From the NCBI RefSeq assembly GCF_024649945.1, contig NZ_JANKMS010000004.1, positions 310,001 through 374,000 of the forward strand: 64,000 nucleotides of DNA, given 5' to 3'. Positions 53,989-63,450 of the stretch are shown here, one piece after another; within the stretch, counting starts at the first letter, position 1; every line of letters begins with the position of its first letter. The notes under the pieces are model-generated. The model was not told where the DNA came from, did not search any database, and was given only the letters and a program-made list of their open reading frames with translations. A program made the translations under genes and the position numbers. The stretch is from Flavobacterium panacis (lineage in GTDB: Bacteria > Bacteroidota > Bacteroidia > Flavobacteriales > Flavobacteriaceae).

Positions 53989-55149
53989 ATGACCCAGAAT
54001 CTGAAACGTTACTTCATAAAATCATTTATTGTCTTAGTTCTAATACATTTAGCTTATTTTTTATACGGATATTTTACTTTTGAAGGAATAGGCAAAATTG
54101 ATATATACACAGAGTTTTACCGTTTTAAATTCTATGATGACGTTTCGATTTCTCACTTTTTTGTCAGCGGATTCTTTTTGTTGTTCTTTCTGATTTTTTT
54201 GATTAAAAATCATTCTAAAGAAAATTATAAGACTGGAAATTTACTAAAAATAGCTGGATGTCTTTTAATTGTTTCCTTTTTGACTTTTTCGTTTTTCATT
54301 AGCTACAGCTTTGGAATGAATGCAAAACTGAAAACTGAACTTTCTGAAAACGATCTTAATAAAGATAAAAAACTGCTAAATGTTCTCAATCCGTTTTTGT
54401 ATGGATTCACTTCTTACAGTTCTGAGAAATTGTTCAATTATGAGAATATTTTATATCCAAAACCGTATCCAGTAATCAAGCAGGAAGATACTATTTCGGG
54501 TGGCGAATATCCGATTACAGAAACCAGTTACTACAGCATTGATACCATTAAAACCTTGACCAATACATTTGAGAAAACGACAAATAAAGCCGATAGCATT
54601 TTAAATCTTCTTGGTTTTGATAAAGAAGAATTGTACAAAAGAATTATTTCTAAAAAAGTAGTAAATGACAGTACAGAAATTATTTTTAAAAGCATTCCTG
54701 TACATCCAGAACATGATCAGGACATTTGTATCTTTTTGCAAAACAAATCTTTGTTTAAACCAATCAAGGGAGATTCTGTTTACAAACAACAATATCAGTC
54801 AGCTGTAGATCGCTATAAATTATTATATCAATCCAAAAAAGATTCTTTGACTTATGAATTTTTGAAGCTGGATACTCTTTTTCGAAAATACAAGATTGAA
54901 ACGAGTTTAATTCCAAAAGAGCTAACACAAGATATTTATCGTTTTAGAGATAATCAAGACGAACCTTTGAGTGGAATCCGAAATACTTTTGATAGAAAAG
55001 CTTTGGCAGAAAAGTTTTCGATTTTAGAGCGACTTTTTTACGAACCTAATTATCTTCATCCCAATATCATTGCAATATATTTTGCTGTAATTATTTCAAT
55101 TTGGATTGTATTATTTCTTTTCTACTTGATTTTTAACAAAAGGAAATAA
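53989..55149 (+). CDS. Hypothetical membrane protein
   Basis: 386 residues. Three N-terminal membrane helices (about 11-30, 54-73, 85-108), a large soluble middle region of about 240 residues rich in Lys/Asp/Tyr with no recognisable domain, and one C-terminal helix (about 358-382, IIAIYFAVIISIWIVLFLFY). The middle part is expected outside the cytoplasm if the first helix goes in-to-out. No family recognised, no catalytic motif. It is probably a stand-alone gene between two repeat clusters. Confidence 0.6.
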   Translation: MTQNLKRYFIKSFIVLVLIHLAYFLYGYFTFEGIGKIDIYTEFYRFKFYDDVSISHFFVSGFFLLFFLIFLIKNHSKENYKTGNLLKIAGCLLIVSFLTFSFFISYSFGMNAKLKTELSENDLNKDKKLLNVLNPFLYGFTSYSSEKLFNYENILYPKPYPVIKQEDTISGGEYPITETSYYSIDTIKTLTNTFEKTTNKADSILNLLGFDKEELYKRIISKKVVNDSTEIIFKSIPVHPEHDQDICIFLQNKSLFKPIKGDSVYKQQYQSAVDRYKLLYQSKKDSLTYEFLKLDTLFRKYKIETSLIPKELTQDIYRFRDNQDEPLSGIRNTFDRKALAEKFSILERLFYEPNYLHPNIIAIYFAVIISIWIVLFLFYLIFNKRK

Positions 55150-55300
55150 CAATCACCACTAACAAATTTTACAATTGCATTGATTCTGTATTGTATCCAT
55201 TGCAATTACAATTGATTTTGCCATTGCCATTATCATTGATTTTTGAAATTGATTTTTGAAATTGATTTTTGCCATTGCCATTGTTATAGCCATTGATTTT
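55150..55300. repeat. Low-complexity ATTGCCATTG/TTGATTTTTG repeats
   Basis: Repeated words ATTGCCATTGCCATT and ATTGATTTTTG(AA) occur several times in about 150 bp between convergent genes. Non-coding. Confidence 0.7.
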
Positions 55301-55302
55301 TG

Positions 55303-55737
55303 CTAAACGCGGTGATAATCCGCTTTCCAGTGTACAATGGCTTTTTTGATTGCATCTCCGCTTAAGCTGTTTTTCAAAGCATCTTCGACAAGGGGAATCA
55401 ACTCGTTGTCAGGAGCAAATCGCAAAGCAAATATTTGATCGTCTGTGAGTTTGTATTCAAAATCTTCAAATCTTTTGCCTGTCAGCGTAAAATAACGATA
55501 ACGCATTTCTAAACGTACAATTCTGTTCTGCAACGTTAAAGCATAATGCTGGCGAAGCATAAAAGCTAAGGCAAACAGAAAAACAAAGACGACACCTATA
55601 AATGTCCAAATCAAATGATCTTCTGTTGTAATGGCAAAATAGATACTGCCAATTAAAAATAAAATTAAAACAGGATAATATATAAAATGGTGCGGTTTAT
55701 AAAACCGTATATGATTGTAATAGGTCTGAATCTTCAT
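55303..55737 (-). CDS. DUF6526 family membrane protein
   Basis: 144 residues. Two membrane helices (about 19-37 and 43-62) after a short polar N-terminus (MKIQTYYNHIRFYKPHHFIY), then a cytoplasmic segment with NRIVRLEMRYRYFTLTGKRF and a helical C-terminus (RFAPDNELIPLVEDALKNSL...). This matches the DUF6526 family as I know it. Role unknown. A terminator lies just upstream at 55768-55799, so it is transcribed from its own promoter. Confidence 0.75.
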   Translation of the reverse strand: MKIQTYYNHIRFYKPHHFIYYPVLILFLIGSIYFAITTEDHLIWTFIGVVFVFLFALAFMLRQHYALTLQNRIVRLEMRYRYFTLTGKRFEDFEYKLTDDQIFALRFAPDNELIPLVEDALKNSLSGDAIKKAIVHWKADYHRV

Positions 55738-55767
55738 GTTTTTTCTTTTAAAGATAGTCTAAAAAAC

Positions 55768-55799
55768 AAAGCTGCTCTATAAAATTATAGAGCAGCTTT
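55768..55799. terminator. Intrinsic terminator, both orientations
   Basis: AAAGCTGCTCTATA (55768-55781) pairs with TATAGAGCAGCTTT (55786-55799), with a T-run to the right and an A-run to the left. It may end transcripts coming from the DNA glycosylase gene on the minus strand. Confidence 0.75.
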
Positions 55800-55870
55800 T
55801 TCCCAAAAATAAACTAACATAACCAATGTTCTCTTTATAAACTAAACTTTTTACAGTTTGCTAAGTAATT

Positions 55871-55966
55871 TTAATAAGAAGAAAGCCTTTCCATCTCGTC
55901 AATCAAATCTTCAATATGGCTTATTTTTCTTTGATGTAAAATTAGCTCAAGAGTGGTTGCGTTTTG
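55871..55966 (-). pseudogene. Fragment of a small coding frame lacking a start
   Basis: The minus-strand frame reads QNATTLELILHQRKISHIED then LIDEMERLSSY and a TAA. The helical, charged pattern looks coding, but an in-frame TAA lies directly before it and there is no usable start. Either a remnant or chance. Confidence 0.3.
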
Positions 55967-56034
55967 TTATACTTTAAACGGAAAAAGTTACATGATTCCA
56001 ATATTTGCAAATTAATTCTATAAAAAGAGACCTT

Positions 56035-56520
56035 TTATAATAGTGTTTCAATAACCTTCCATTCTTGTAATTTATCCTGAAAAGTCTTGCCAGCATTGGC
56101 GGGACTGGTTGATGGAAGTGTGAATTTTTGGTATTCTTTGTTTAAGTGAACATATTTCTTAAAAAAGGCGGCAGCTTTTTGTCCATTAAAAATAATGGTA
56201 TTTATCTCTGGATGATTTTTGAGGAAATTTTCAAAATCATTTGCAATTTCGTTTTTAATAGCACTGTCTAAACTTCCAATTCGATCGCAAAATTGTAAGA
56301 CATCCCAAAGTGCTATATTGTTTTGAAGTAATAAATTTTTACGGGTTTCGTAATCGTATGAAAATTCTTCGTTTAGAATTAAAAACATAAACTTCCAGAA
56401 GTTGTTCTGAGCATGACCATAATATTGATTGAGTTCTAAAGATTTTATTCCTGGCATTGTTCCTAAGATTAGAACTTTGGATTTTTTTGAACTAATTGGA
56501 GCAAACGAAAAACTTTTCAT
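56035..56520 (-). CDS. DNA glycosylase of the uracil/deoxyinosine (HDG-like) family
   Basis: 161 residues, full length for the small UDG superfamily enzymes. Landmarks: VLILGTMPGIKSLELNQYYG (motif 1 plus YYGHAQNNFWKFM), ALWDVLQFC, IIFNGQKAAAFF, and the C-terminal LPSTSPANAG (motif 2). These are typical of the family 6 hypoxanthine-DNA glycosylases, which remove deaminated bases (hypoxanthine, some uracil) and start base-excision repair. The ATG at 56520 gives MKSFSFAPISSKKSKV directly before the first strand. A single-gene unit on the minus strand, facing the AraC gene. Confidence 0.85.
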   Translation of the reverse strand: MKSFSFAPISSKKSKVLILGTMPGIKSLELNQYYGHAQNNFWKFMFLILNEEFSYDYETRKNLLLQNNIALWDVLQFCDRIGSLDSAIKNEIANDFENFLKNHPEINTIIFNGQKAAAFFKKYVHLNKEYQKFTLPSTSPANAGKTFQDKLQEWKVIETLL

Positions 56521-56700
56521 ATCTAATGACCGAATTTTTTAATCTATGTTAAAATAAGCATTAATAAGGAATTATAAAACAAAACAGTAAAATTATATAA
56601 CATTTTTGGACTGTGATTGGACGAACTTTGACTTTCAGATTTTTAGAAATAAATCGCTTAAAATCTGTTTCAAAAAAAGTAGAATTTAAATCCAGTTGCT

Positions 56701-57720
56701 ATGAAAATTGTTACTATAAATACAGAGAAAACTCAAAATATATTTGAAGAACTTCATACTAATTTTGGCGGAAAAGTGACTTTTGACTTAGACGAATATA
56801 CGCTGGAAGTAGAAAATAGTTTTGCGGAAGGTTCGATTATCGGAGCTTCTTTTAATGATAATATTTCTTATGTGCAGTTTGATATGACATTTTCTGCAGA
56901 TGTACGTTTAGATATTTTAAATGTAAAATCGTCACCTATTTATTTTGCTTATTGCTCAAAAGGTAATTTGTCGCATAGTTTCGGATTAGATGGAGAAGAG
57001 CGAAAATTAAAAACTTTTCAAACAGCAATTGTAACTTCTAAAGAGAATCAAGATAATGTTTTGTTTTTTGAAAAAGGAAAGAAAACCAAACTGACTTTAA
57101 TTATCGTTGGGACACAAGTTGAAACAGACACACATTCTTTGAATCAAAAAGTAAAGGATACTTTCTTTGAAAATAATCTGGTTCAGGATTTCTTTTATAT
57201 AGGTTCTTATAATTTGCAAATTGCCGAAAAAATAGAACAACTAAATTCGATTACACAAACCGGAATTGTTCGAAATTTACTGAAAGAAGGCATCATGAGA
57301 ATTATTCTTGCCATGGAAATTCAACAACATTCAGATGATTTACACGCTTTTGCAAACGAATCAACTGGATTGACTTTAAGAGAAATGGAAGAAATTAAAG
57401 AACTTTCAGAATTTATCAAAAGCAGCCCAGAAGAAGCTTTTTCTATAAAATCATTAAGTAAAAAATCAGGTTTATCGCCTAACAAACTTCAGGAAGGATT
57501 TAAAATGATTCACAATCGTACTGTCAACGATTATATTACTCATATGAGAGTACTGAAAGCAGAAATCTTAATTAGAACTTCTGATTTAAATATTTCTGAA
57601 ATAGTGTATTGCATTGGTTTTACCAGTAGAAGTTATTTCTCTAAAATCTTCAAACAAAAATTCAACTGCAGTCCAAAAGAATATAAGTTTAATTTGAATG
57701 CGTTGGCGATTACGGCGTAA
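56701..57720 (+). CDS. AraC-family transcriptional regulator
   Basis: 339 residues. The C-terminal ~100 residues are the double helix-turn-helix of AraC proteins: FSIKSLSKKSGLSPNKLQEG, VNDYITHMRVLKAEILIRTS, and LNISEIVYCIGFTSRSYFSK ending with FNCSPKEYKF. The N-terminal ~220 residues (VTFDLDEYTLEVENSFAEGS, SSPIYFAYCSKGNLSHSFG) form a beta-rich region like a cupin, presumably ligand-sensing. No signal or membrane segment. The target is unknown; the minus-strand oxidoreductase cluster is convergent, so not an obvious partner. Confidence 0.9.
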   Translation: MKIVTINTEKTQNIFEELHTNFGGKVTFDLDEYTLEVENSFAEGSIIGASFNDNISYVQFDMTFSADVRLDILNVKSSPIYFAYCSKGNLSHSFGLDGEERKLKTFQTAIVTSKENQDNVLFFEKGKKTKLTLIIVGTQVETDTHSLNQKVKDTFFENNLVQDFFYIGSYNLQIAEKIEQLNSITQTGIVRNLLKEGIMRIILAMEIQQHSDDLHAFANESTGLTLREMEEIKELSEFIKSSPEEAFSIKSLSKKSGLSPNKLQEGFKMIHNRTVNDYITHMRVLKAEILIRTSDLNISEIVYCIGFTSRSYFSKIFKQKFNCSPKEYKFNLNALAITA

Positions 57721-57723
57721 ATG

Positions 57724-57916
57724 CCTCAAGATGCTAAGGTTCTAAGTTGCTAAGTTTTTTTGAGCAAATATAGCTTTATGACTATGAATCTTACGATCTA
57801 AATAGCTTAGAAAATAAAAAAATAAAGTCGTTAGCTCTAAAGCATAATATATAAAATAGGTTCTAAGATTCTAGGTTTTCCCTTAGAATCTTAGAACCTT
57901 AGTTTCTTAGTAGCTT
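57724..57916. repeat. CTAAG/CTTAG inverted intergenic repeat
   Basis: GATGCTAAGGTTCTAAGTTG (57730 on) is mirrored by CCCTTAGAATCTTAGAACCT (57880 on) and CTTAGTAGCTTA before the next gene's stop. It fills most of the 200-bp convergent gap. Confidence 0.7.
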
Positions 57917-57920
57917 AAAG

Positions 57921-59120
57921 TTATCTTCCAAATCGGTAATATTCTAAATCTATATTCTTTTTATTGTGAAGAGAATCCAATATTGAATTCATTCCGAGGA
58001 CACTGAAGGTGATTCCGTTGCCACCAAATCCCAGTATATAATGTTCATTTTTTCTTGAGTTTGGTTTTCCGAAATAGGGAAGACCGTCTTTAGTTTCTCC
58101 GAAAGTTCCGGCCCAGGAATAATCAATTTTAAAATCTAAATCGGGGAATCGTTTAAAAAACTGTTTTAAGAGATATTGTTCTTTTTTAGGAAGTAATTTA
58201 TCTCGTTTTGCAGTGTCTTTAAAATTTTCATCTCCGCCACCCATAATGATTCGATTGTCTCCAGTAGTTCTGATATAATGATAAGGCGAAGCGGTATCCC
58301 AAAATATTGTATGCTTGAAATTTTCAGGAAGATCCGTCTGACTTTCAGAAGCAATAACATAAGTACTTTTTAAATCAACTACCTTTTCATTTAGTGTTTC
58401 GGTACTTTCATAACCTGTACAATGTATGATGTGGCTGGAGGTGATAGTATGTTTAGAATCGGTAGTAGCAATAATTTTTCCTTTTTGATGTTTGATGGAA
58501 GAAATATTGGTACGGTCATAAATCTGCATTCCTTTTTGATGGCAATAATACAAAAGATCACTTGCCAGTTTAAACGGATCCATAACAGCAGCTGTTTTAG
58601 ATTCTATGCCTGCAATTGCGTTTAAACCCATTTTCTGAAGCTCAAAGCGACTCAGCCAGCTAATTTCAAATCCATGTTGTTTACGTGCTTTGTATTCGTT
58701 TTTTAAAAAGGGAACATCTTTTTTCAAGGTTGTAAAATAGACGCTTTTTTTAAATTCAAATTCGCAGTCACAGCCAATTTCATCAATAATAGTACGTAAG
58801 TCAAAAATGGCTTTTTTGCCGTTTTGATAACTGTCGACAGCACATTTGGCACCCCGAAGTTTGATGAGCTGATGTAACGGAACATCAATTTCATATTGTA
58901 ATAATGCAGTACTTCCGGAAGTACTTCCTCCACAGACATCGCGCCGGTCTACCAGAACAATTCTTTTTCCTTCATTGACCAATTTATAAGCTGTTAACGC
59001 CCCAGTTATTCCTCCGCCGATAATTAGAATATCAGTATTGATATCCGTATCGATGGAGGGATAACTTTGCTTGATAGCATTTTTTAATGGCCAATAAGTT
59101 TCGGTTGAACTTAGTTTCAT
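57921..59120 (-). CDS. FAD-dependent oxidoreductase (DAO family)
   Basis: 399 residues. The dinucleotide-binding ILIIGGGITGALTAYKL (31-47) and the VLVDRRDVCGGSTSGSTALL stretch mark the D-amino-acid oxidase/glycerol-3-phosphate dehydrogenase-like FAD superfamily. The C-terminal GLPYFGKPN and HYILGFGGNGITFSVLGMN resemble those of small amine/amino-acid oxidases. The substrate is not evident; a soluble enzyme. Its ATG overlaps the iron permease stop by four bases (ATGA), so it is translationally coupled in the minus-strand operon. Confidence 0.85.
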   Translation of the reverse strand: MKLSSTETYWPLKNAIKQSYPSIDTDINTDILIIGGGITGALTAYKLVNEGKRIVLVDRRDVCGGSTSGSTALLQYEIDVPLHQLIKLRGAKCAVDSYQNGKKAIFDLRTIIDEIGCDCEFEFKKSVYFTTLKKDVPFLKNEYKARKQHGFEISWLSRFELQKMGLNAIAGIESKTAAVMDPFKLASDLLYYCHQKGMQIYDRTNISSIKHQKGKIIATTDSKHTITSSHIIHCTGYESTETLNEKVVDLKSTYVIASESQTDLPENFKHTIFWDTASPYHYIRTTGDNRIIMGGGDENFKDTAKRDKLLPKKEQYLLKQFFKRFPDLDFKIDYSWAGTFGETKDGLPYFGKPNSRKNEHYILGFGGNGITFSVLGMNSILDSLHNKKNIDLEYYRFGR

Positions 59121-59641
59121 TTTTTGGTATTGTTTTTAGATGTGATTTTGGTGCTAGTTTTGGTGTTTTTTTTAGGTGTTGATTTTTTGTTTTTTTCTTG
59201 TTTTCGATTATGCAATTCATGTGCTTCGGCAATCGAATGTGAAGTTCTGATACTCTGATCTTTTTTTGCCAATTCGCTTAATCGATGATAGTATTTTTGA
59301 ATGATCACCATTTCTTCTTCGGTCATGCTTTCTATATCAACCAGACTATTGCTTGATGATTCGTTTGATGCAACGAGTTCGTTTAATTTCAACTGAATAG
59401 CAAGCGAATCTTTATTTTGCGCTTTCTGAATTAAAAAAACCATTAAAAAAGTAATGATTGTAGTTCCAGTATTGATAACTAGTTGCCAAGTTTCGGAATA
59501 ATCGAAAATAGGTCCAGAAACTGCCCAAGCCACAACAATAATAAAGGCACCGATAAAAGCAGTTGTGCTTCCAGCAGCTTTAGAAACTTTGGTAGCGAAT
59601 TTTTCGAATGCACTGCTATTATTTTGTGACTTTGCTTTCAT
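59117..59641 (-). CDS. Low-affinity iron permease family protein
   Basis: 174 residues. Two membrane helices (about 27-48: AFIIVVAWAVSGPIF; and 55-72: TTIITFLMVFLIQK) joined by a short loop, followed by QNKDSLAIQLKLNELVASNE, the signature of the family named after yeast Fet4-like permeases. Direct evidence for iron transport by bacterial members is thin. The C-terminal ~35 residues are Lys/Thr/Ser/Asn-rich and basic. Its start overlaps the AsmA-like stop by one base (TAATG) and its end overlaps the oxidoreductase start, so the three are coupled. Confidence 0.85.
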   Translation of the reverse strand: MKAKSQNNSSAFEKFATKVSKAAGSTTAFIGAFIIVVAWAVSGPIFDYSETWQLVINTGTTIITFLMVFLIQKAQNKDSLAIQLKLNELVASNESSSNSLVDIESMTEEEMVIIQKYYHRLSELAKKDQSIRTSHSIAEAHELHNRKQEKNKKSTPKKNTKTSTKITSKNNTKK

Positions 59642-62466
59642 TACGATTTTGCTTTAGTTTTACTCACTTTTTCTTTTCGAATCACTTTATTGTTTTTTTC
59701 ATCGTAAACAGCTGGATCAATTTCTTGTCCAGTTTTGCTGAAAATTTTGATTTTTGGAGCTTCATGAGTTCCCGTAATAACAATTGGAAATCCTATAATT
59801 CCGAATAGGGGAAGACCTAGACGCATTCTAAGATCCAAAAGTCCGTCAAAGCTTGTAGTTCCTTTAATTGTAGGTTTAAAACCTGCTACAGAAAAGGTAA
59901 ATGGCTCAATATTGATAAGATTATTATTTATTGTCGATTTGACTTCAATCCCTTTCATATCAGGATTATTCAAACCATTTTGTCCTGTTTTAGAACTTAT
60001 TCCGTCAAATAATTTTAGGCCTTTAATTTTTACATCGCGTAGATTAAGTGTCCCGCCGCCATTTAAAGATGCATAAATCGGACTCATATTTCCGTCTAAA
60101 TCACCTTTGATTTTATAATCGACAGAAATTATTCCGTGTGCTTTTTCGGCTGCAGTAACCATATCATGAAACATCGGAATTTCTTTGTAAGCCCTTTGTA
60201 CATCAAAATCTTTTGCCGTAAAATGTGCGTCAAAATGTGCACTTGTTGGCGATTCATCTTTATAAGAAGCATTAATTCCTAAAATACAATCAATAATATT
60301 AAAGGTAGTGTTTTCTAAATAAAATCCACCTTTTGTTATACCAGTTTTTCCATTCAGTTTATTGAAAACCAATCCGTTGTATTCTATTTTATCTGCATTT
60401 GCATTTAAACTGACATTCAAATTCTTAGGAATCATAACCACACCGCTCATTTTCGGGTGATCTTCTTTGGCATATTCTACTTCTATTTTTCGATCTTTAT
60501 TTTCGCCTTTTTCAAGGGCCATAAATTCGTCAACATTAATGAGTTTTGATTTTAAGTTGAAATTACCGCTTAAGGTTCCATTCGATTCTAAGAAATAATT
60601 GATGGTATTTAAAAGATAACCGTTAATGTCAAAATCAGATTTTCCGTAAGAAGCATTAAATTTCTCAAACCACATTTTCTCATTCTGAAAACGGAAATTT
60701 CCTTGTTTGATGAAAAAAGCTTTCGGAAACAATTCAGAAGTTGCTTTAATATTTTTAAGAAGTAAAGTTCCTTTATTGTCCAATTTATCATATTGTCCAG
60801 TTGTGGCATAACTTTGTTTTCCTTTTAAAGAAAGATCCGCTTTTGCATAACCTGTTAAATCCAATCCTTTTTGAGAGAAAACCTGATAGATTCTGCCCAC
60901 ATTCAATTCCCCTTTAATTTTAGCATTATAAGCCAAATCACTAAAGTCAGAAAGTGCTGCATTTACATAAACTGGATTTCCTTCAAACGTAAAAGAAGCA
61001 GGAGCAACAGCAACAATCAAATCCTGATACGTTCCCGCTTTATTTAACATATTGGCAACAAAAGTGATGTTGGTAATTGGGTTAGGATAATATTTTGTTT
61101 TCAACCATCCATTTCGCAATGAAATACCGCCAATTGTTTTTGGAAACAATTTTTTTGAAGTACTAAATTTTCCTCTTGCTTGAATATCCGTTTTTAAAAT
61201 CCCTTTTACATCAAAATCGGTCAATCCCAAAGCGGCATCGACAACAGCCAAATCTAATGCGCCTTTTACACTTGCATTAATATCCATTTCGCTTAAACCT
61301 TTACTATGAAGGTAAGCGGTGAAATAATCTTTTTCGCCTACTTTAAATTTTAAAGTTTTCAGATTTACCAATAATTGTTCGGTATCTAAAGACGGAAGAA
61401 TAGCATTCAAATCCATCTGAAAATCTTTTAAAGGAACTGGAGCATCTTTATAATTTACAGAACCTTCATTGATTTTTAGATTGAAAGCTAAATTTGGTTT
61501 TTGTTTTTTCGGAACATTATAATCGCCTTTAAAAGTCAATAATAAATCGCTTCTTCCAGAAATTTCTGTTTTTTCCAGCCAAGTCAAATATTCGGGTGGC
61601 ATTACAGACAATAAATCTTTTACCGTTGTATTTTCTGAAGCGGCTTTAATATCAATTTTATATCCATCGCGCAAAATTGTAAATAAACCAGTAAATTTTA
61701 ATGGCAATTTATTGATACGCAATTCATTTTTTTGAAGAATAAAAGAAAGAGAATTCGTATTGATTCTGGTAATTAAATCAGCACGTACTTCTTTTTTTCG
61801 CACATAACCGGTGCGATCGTAAAAGAAATCAAGTTCATTGATTCTAGCATCGGTGGCAAGGTCAAAAATATCTTCGCTTAAATCGCCTTTTCCAACATAA
61901 TTAAAACCTTTTGCATCTACCAAAATTTTAGCAGAACGATCGTTATATTTTACATGGCAGTTTTTTAAATCAATTCTTTCCAATTTAATTGCCGTTCCTT
62001 CTTCGGGCGCATTTGGATCTTTTTTTTCGTCTTTTCTGTCTTCTGGCGCAACATAAATATTATAATTGGCTTGACCTTTTTCGTTAACCATTACATTAAT
62101 TAAAGCATCAGAGACATAGAGTTTGTTGATTTTTACTTCATTATCAAAAATCAGACGTTTTAAATTGATTCCAAAGGCAACTTCATCGGCTTTTAATAAA
62201 GTATCATTGCTAAAAGATTTTGAACCCGTTAACGACAAATTATCTAGGGAAACTGTTAGAGAAGGGAAATGTGTAAAAAAAGAAAGATTAGATTTCGTAA
62301 AATCTAATTTGGTATCGAGACGTTCGTTTGCAATTTTTTTTACTTCCGAGGCAATTTTACCAGGAAACAACAGCGGAATAATAAATAGCAAAAACAAGAT
62401 TACCGCAATCGTAATTCCGGTAATTTTTAAGACTTTTAAGGCGGTATGTTTGAATGTAGTCGGCAT
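59641..62466 (-). CDS. AsmA-family protein
   Basis: 941 residues. An N-terminal membrane anchor (about 11-33, IAVILFLLFIIPLLFPGKIA) is followed by the AsmA N-domain (ANERLDTKLDFTKSNLSFFT ... VSLDNLSLTGSK) and a long repetitive beta-strand region that forms a hydrophobic groove in this family. The AsmA-like C-terminal region (GGGTLNLRDVKIKGLKLFDG, GTTSFDGLLDLRMRLGLPLF) follows. AsmA proteins form bridges that carry phospholipid between the inner and outer membrane, which fits the MCE and ABC genes upstream (62574-64000). It ends overlapping the iron permease start. Confidence 0.88.
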   Translation of the reverse strand: MPTTFKHTALKVLKITGITIAVILFLLFIIPLLFPGKIASEVKKIANERLDTKLDFTKSNLSFFTHFPSLTVSLDNLSLTGSKSFSNDTLLKADEVAFGINLKRLIFDNEVKINKLYVSDALINVMVNEKGQANYNIYVAPEDRKDEKKDPNAPEEGTAIKLERIDLKNCHVKYNDRSAKILVDAKGFNYVGKGDLSEDIFDLATDARINELDFFYDRTGYVRKKEVRADLITRINTNSLSFILQKNELRINKLPLKFTGLFTILRDGYKIDIKAASENTTVKDLLSVMPPEYLTWLEKTEISGRSDLLLTFKGDYNVPKKQKPNLAFNLKINEGSVNYKDAPVPLKDFQMDLNAILPSLDTEQLLVNLKTLKFKVGEKDYFTAYLHSKGLSEMDINASVKGALDLAVVDAALGLTDFDVKGILKTDIQARGKFSTSKKLFPKTIGGISLRNGWLKTKYYPNPITNITFVANMLNKAGTYQDLIVAVAPASFTFEGNPVYVNAALSDFSDLAYNAKIKGELNVGRIYQVFSQKGLDLTGYAKADLSLKGKQSYATTGQYDKLDNKGTLLLKNIKATSELFPKAFFIKQGNFRFQNEKMWFEKFNASYGKSDFDINGYLLNTINYFLESNGTLSGNFNLKSKLINVDEFMALEKGENKDRKIEVEYAKEDHPKMSGVVMIPKNLNVSLNANADKIEYNGLVFNKLNGKTGITKGGFYLENTTFNIIDCILGINASYKDESPTSAHFDAHFTAKDFDVQRAYKEIPMFHDMVTAAEKAHGIISVDYKIKGDLDGNMSPIYASLNGGGTLNLRDVKIKGLKLFDGISSKTGQNGLNNPDMKGIEVKSTINNNLINIEPFTFSVAGFKPTIKGTTSFDGLLDLRMRLGLPLFGIIGFPIVITGTHEAPKIKIFSKTGQEIDPAVYDEKNNKVIRKEKVSKTKAKS

Positions 62467-62573
62467 ATATATAAGTTTTTGCTTTTCAGCGAATGTTAAA
62501 AATAGGAGTTAAAACTTACAATTTTAATTTTAAAAGTTGTAATGTAGAACTATCAGTTATGACTGATAAAAAA

Positions 62574-63422
62574 TTACTTTTTCTTCTCAGCTTCAGCTTT
62601 TTTAGCCTCTTCCTGTTTCTGTTTTTCTTCTTTCTCTTTCTGTTCTTTTTCAGCTTTTTCGGCTTTTTCCTTTTCTTTAGCCGCTTTTTCTTCTTCTTGC
62701 TTCTCCTTTTTCTCTTCCTGTTTTTCTTTTCTTTCCTCTACTTTTTTAGCTTTTTCTTTCTCTTTTTTCTTGAAATAACCTCGGAAAAGGAAATTACTTT
62801 TTGCAGCTTCCATGTTATCGCTAAAACCTTTTGTACCCGTTTCTAAGTTAGAAAGGGTGTTTGAAACGCTGTTGGCCATTTTATCATCTTTAACTAATCG
62901 AGCTAATGCACCATTTCCGTTATTCATGCTATGACTAAAAATGGCGATTTCATCAGAGATAACACCGATATTGTCTACGCTCTTTTTAACGCTTTTCATA
63001 ATGTCATGCATTTCAATTCCGTCAACAGAAGCGATTGTTCCATTATCTTCAATGATTTTTGTTGATTTCTGACCTGGAGAAATAGTCAATACTTTGTCGC
63101 CCATTAAACCATCTGAACCGATACTGGCTGTTGCGTCAGTTTTAATGAATTTTCGAACGTCTTCTTTCATTACTAAAATTACTCGTACAGTCGAATCATT
63201 TTTTAGTTGAATTTGTTCTACGGTTCCAACATTAATTCCAGAGAAACGAACATTGTTCCCAACTTCCAAACCGCTTACTGTTTTAAATTGAGAAGTAATA
63301 TGAAAGGTTGAACCGAAAAGGTTTTTTTGTTTTCCAATAAAATATACGGCCATAACAAAAAGGACTAAGCCAATTGTTACAAACATTCCTAATTTCCAAG
63401 TATATCCTGATTGCTTTTCCAT
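62574..63422 (-). CDS. mlaD: MCE-domain protein (MlaD-like) with long Lys/Glu tail
   Basis: 282 residues. One N-terminal membrane helix (about 11-30), then a single MCE domain (about 38-115: TSQFKTVSGLEVGNNVRFSG, LMGDKVLTISPG), a helical spacer with HDIMKSVKKSVDNIGVIS, and a C-terminal segment (about 212-282) composed almost only of Lys/Glu/Ala, a predicted long charged helix or disordered tail. MlaD hexamers carry phospholipids across the periplasm with the MlaFE ABC transporter. The ABC ATPase gene ends 28 bp upstream. The tail is much longer and more repetitive than usual. Confidence 0.85.
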   Translation of the reverse strand: MEKQSGYTWKLGMFVTIGLVLFVMAVYFIGKQKNLFGSTFHITSQFKTVSGLEVGNNVRFSGINVGTVEQIQLKNDSTVRVILVMKEDVRKFIKTDATASIGSDGLMGDKVLTISPGQKSTKIIEDNGTIASVDGIEMHDIMKSVKKSVDNIGVISDEIAIFSHSMNNGNGALARLVKDDKMANSVSNTLSNLETGTKGFSDNMEAAKSNFLFRGYFKKKEKEKAKKVEERKEKQEEKKEKQEEEKAAKEKEKAEKAEKEQKEKEEKQKQEEAKKAEAEKKK

Positions 63423-63450
63423 GATTTCTAATATTTATTTTGCTTTTGGT

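Noticed and set aside
62493..62846. A 117-codon Phe/Leu-rich + strand frame
   Set aside because: It is the antisense of the Lys/Glu-rich tail of the MCE gene; the hydrophobic pattern is a mirror artefact.
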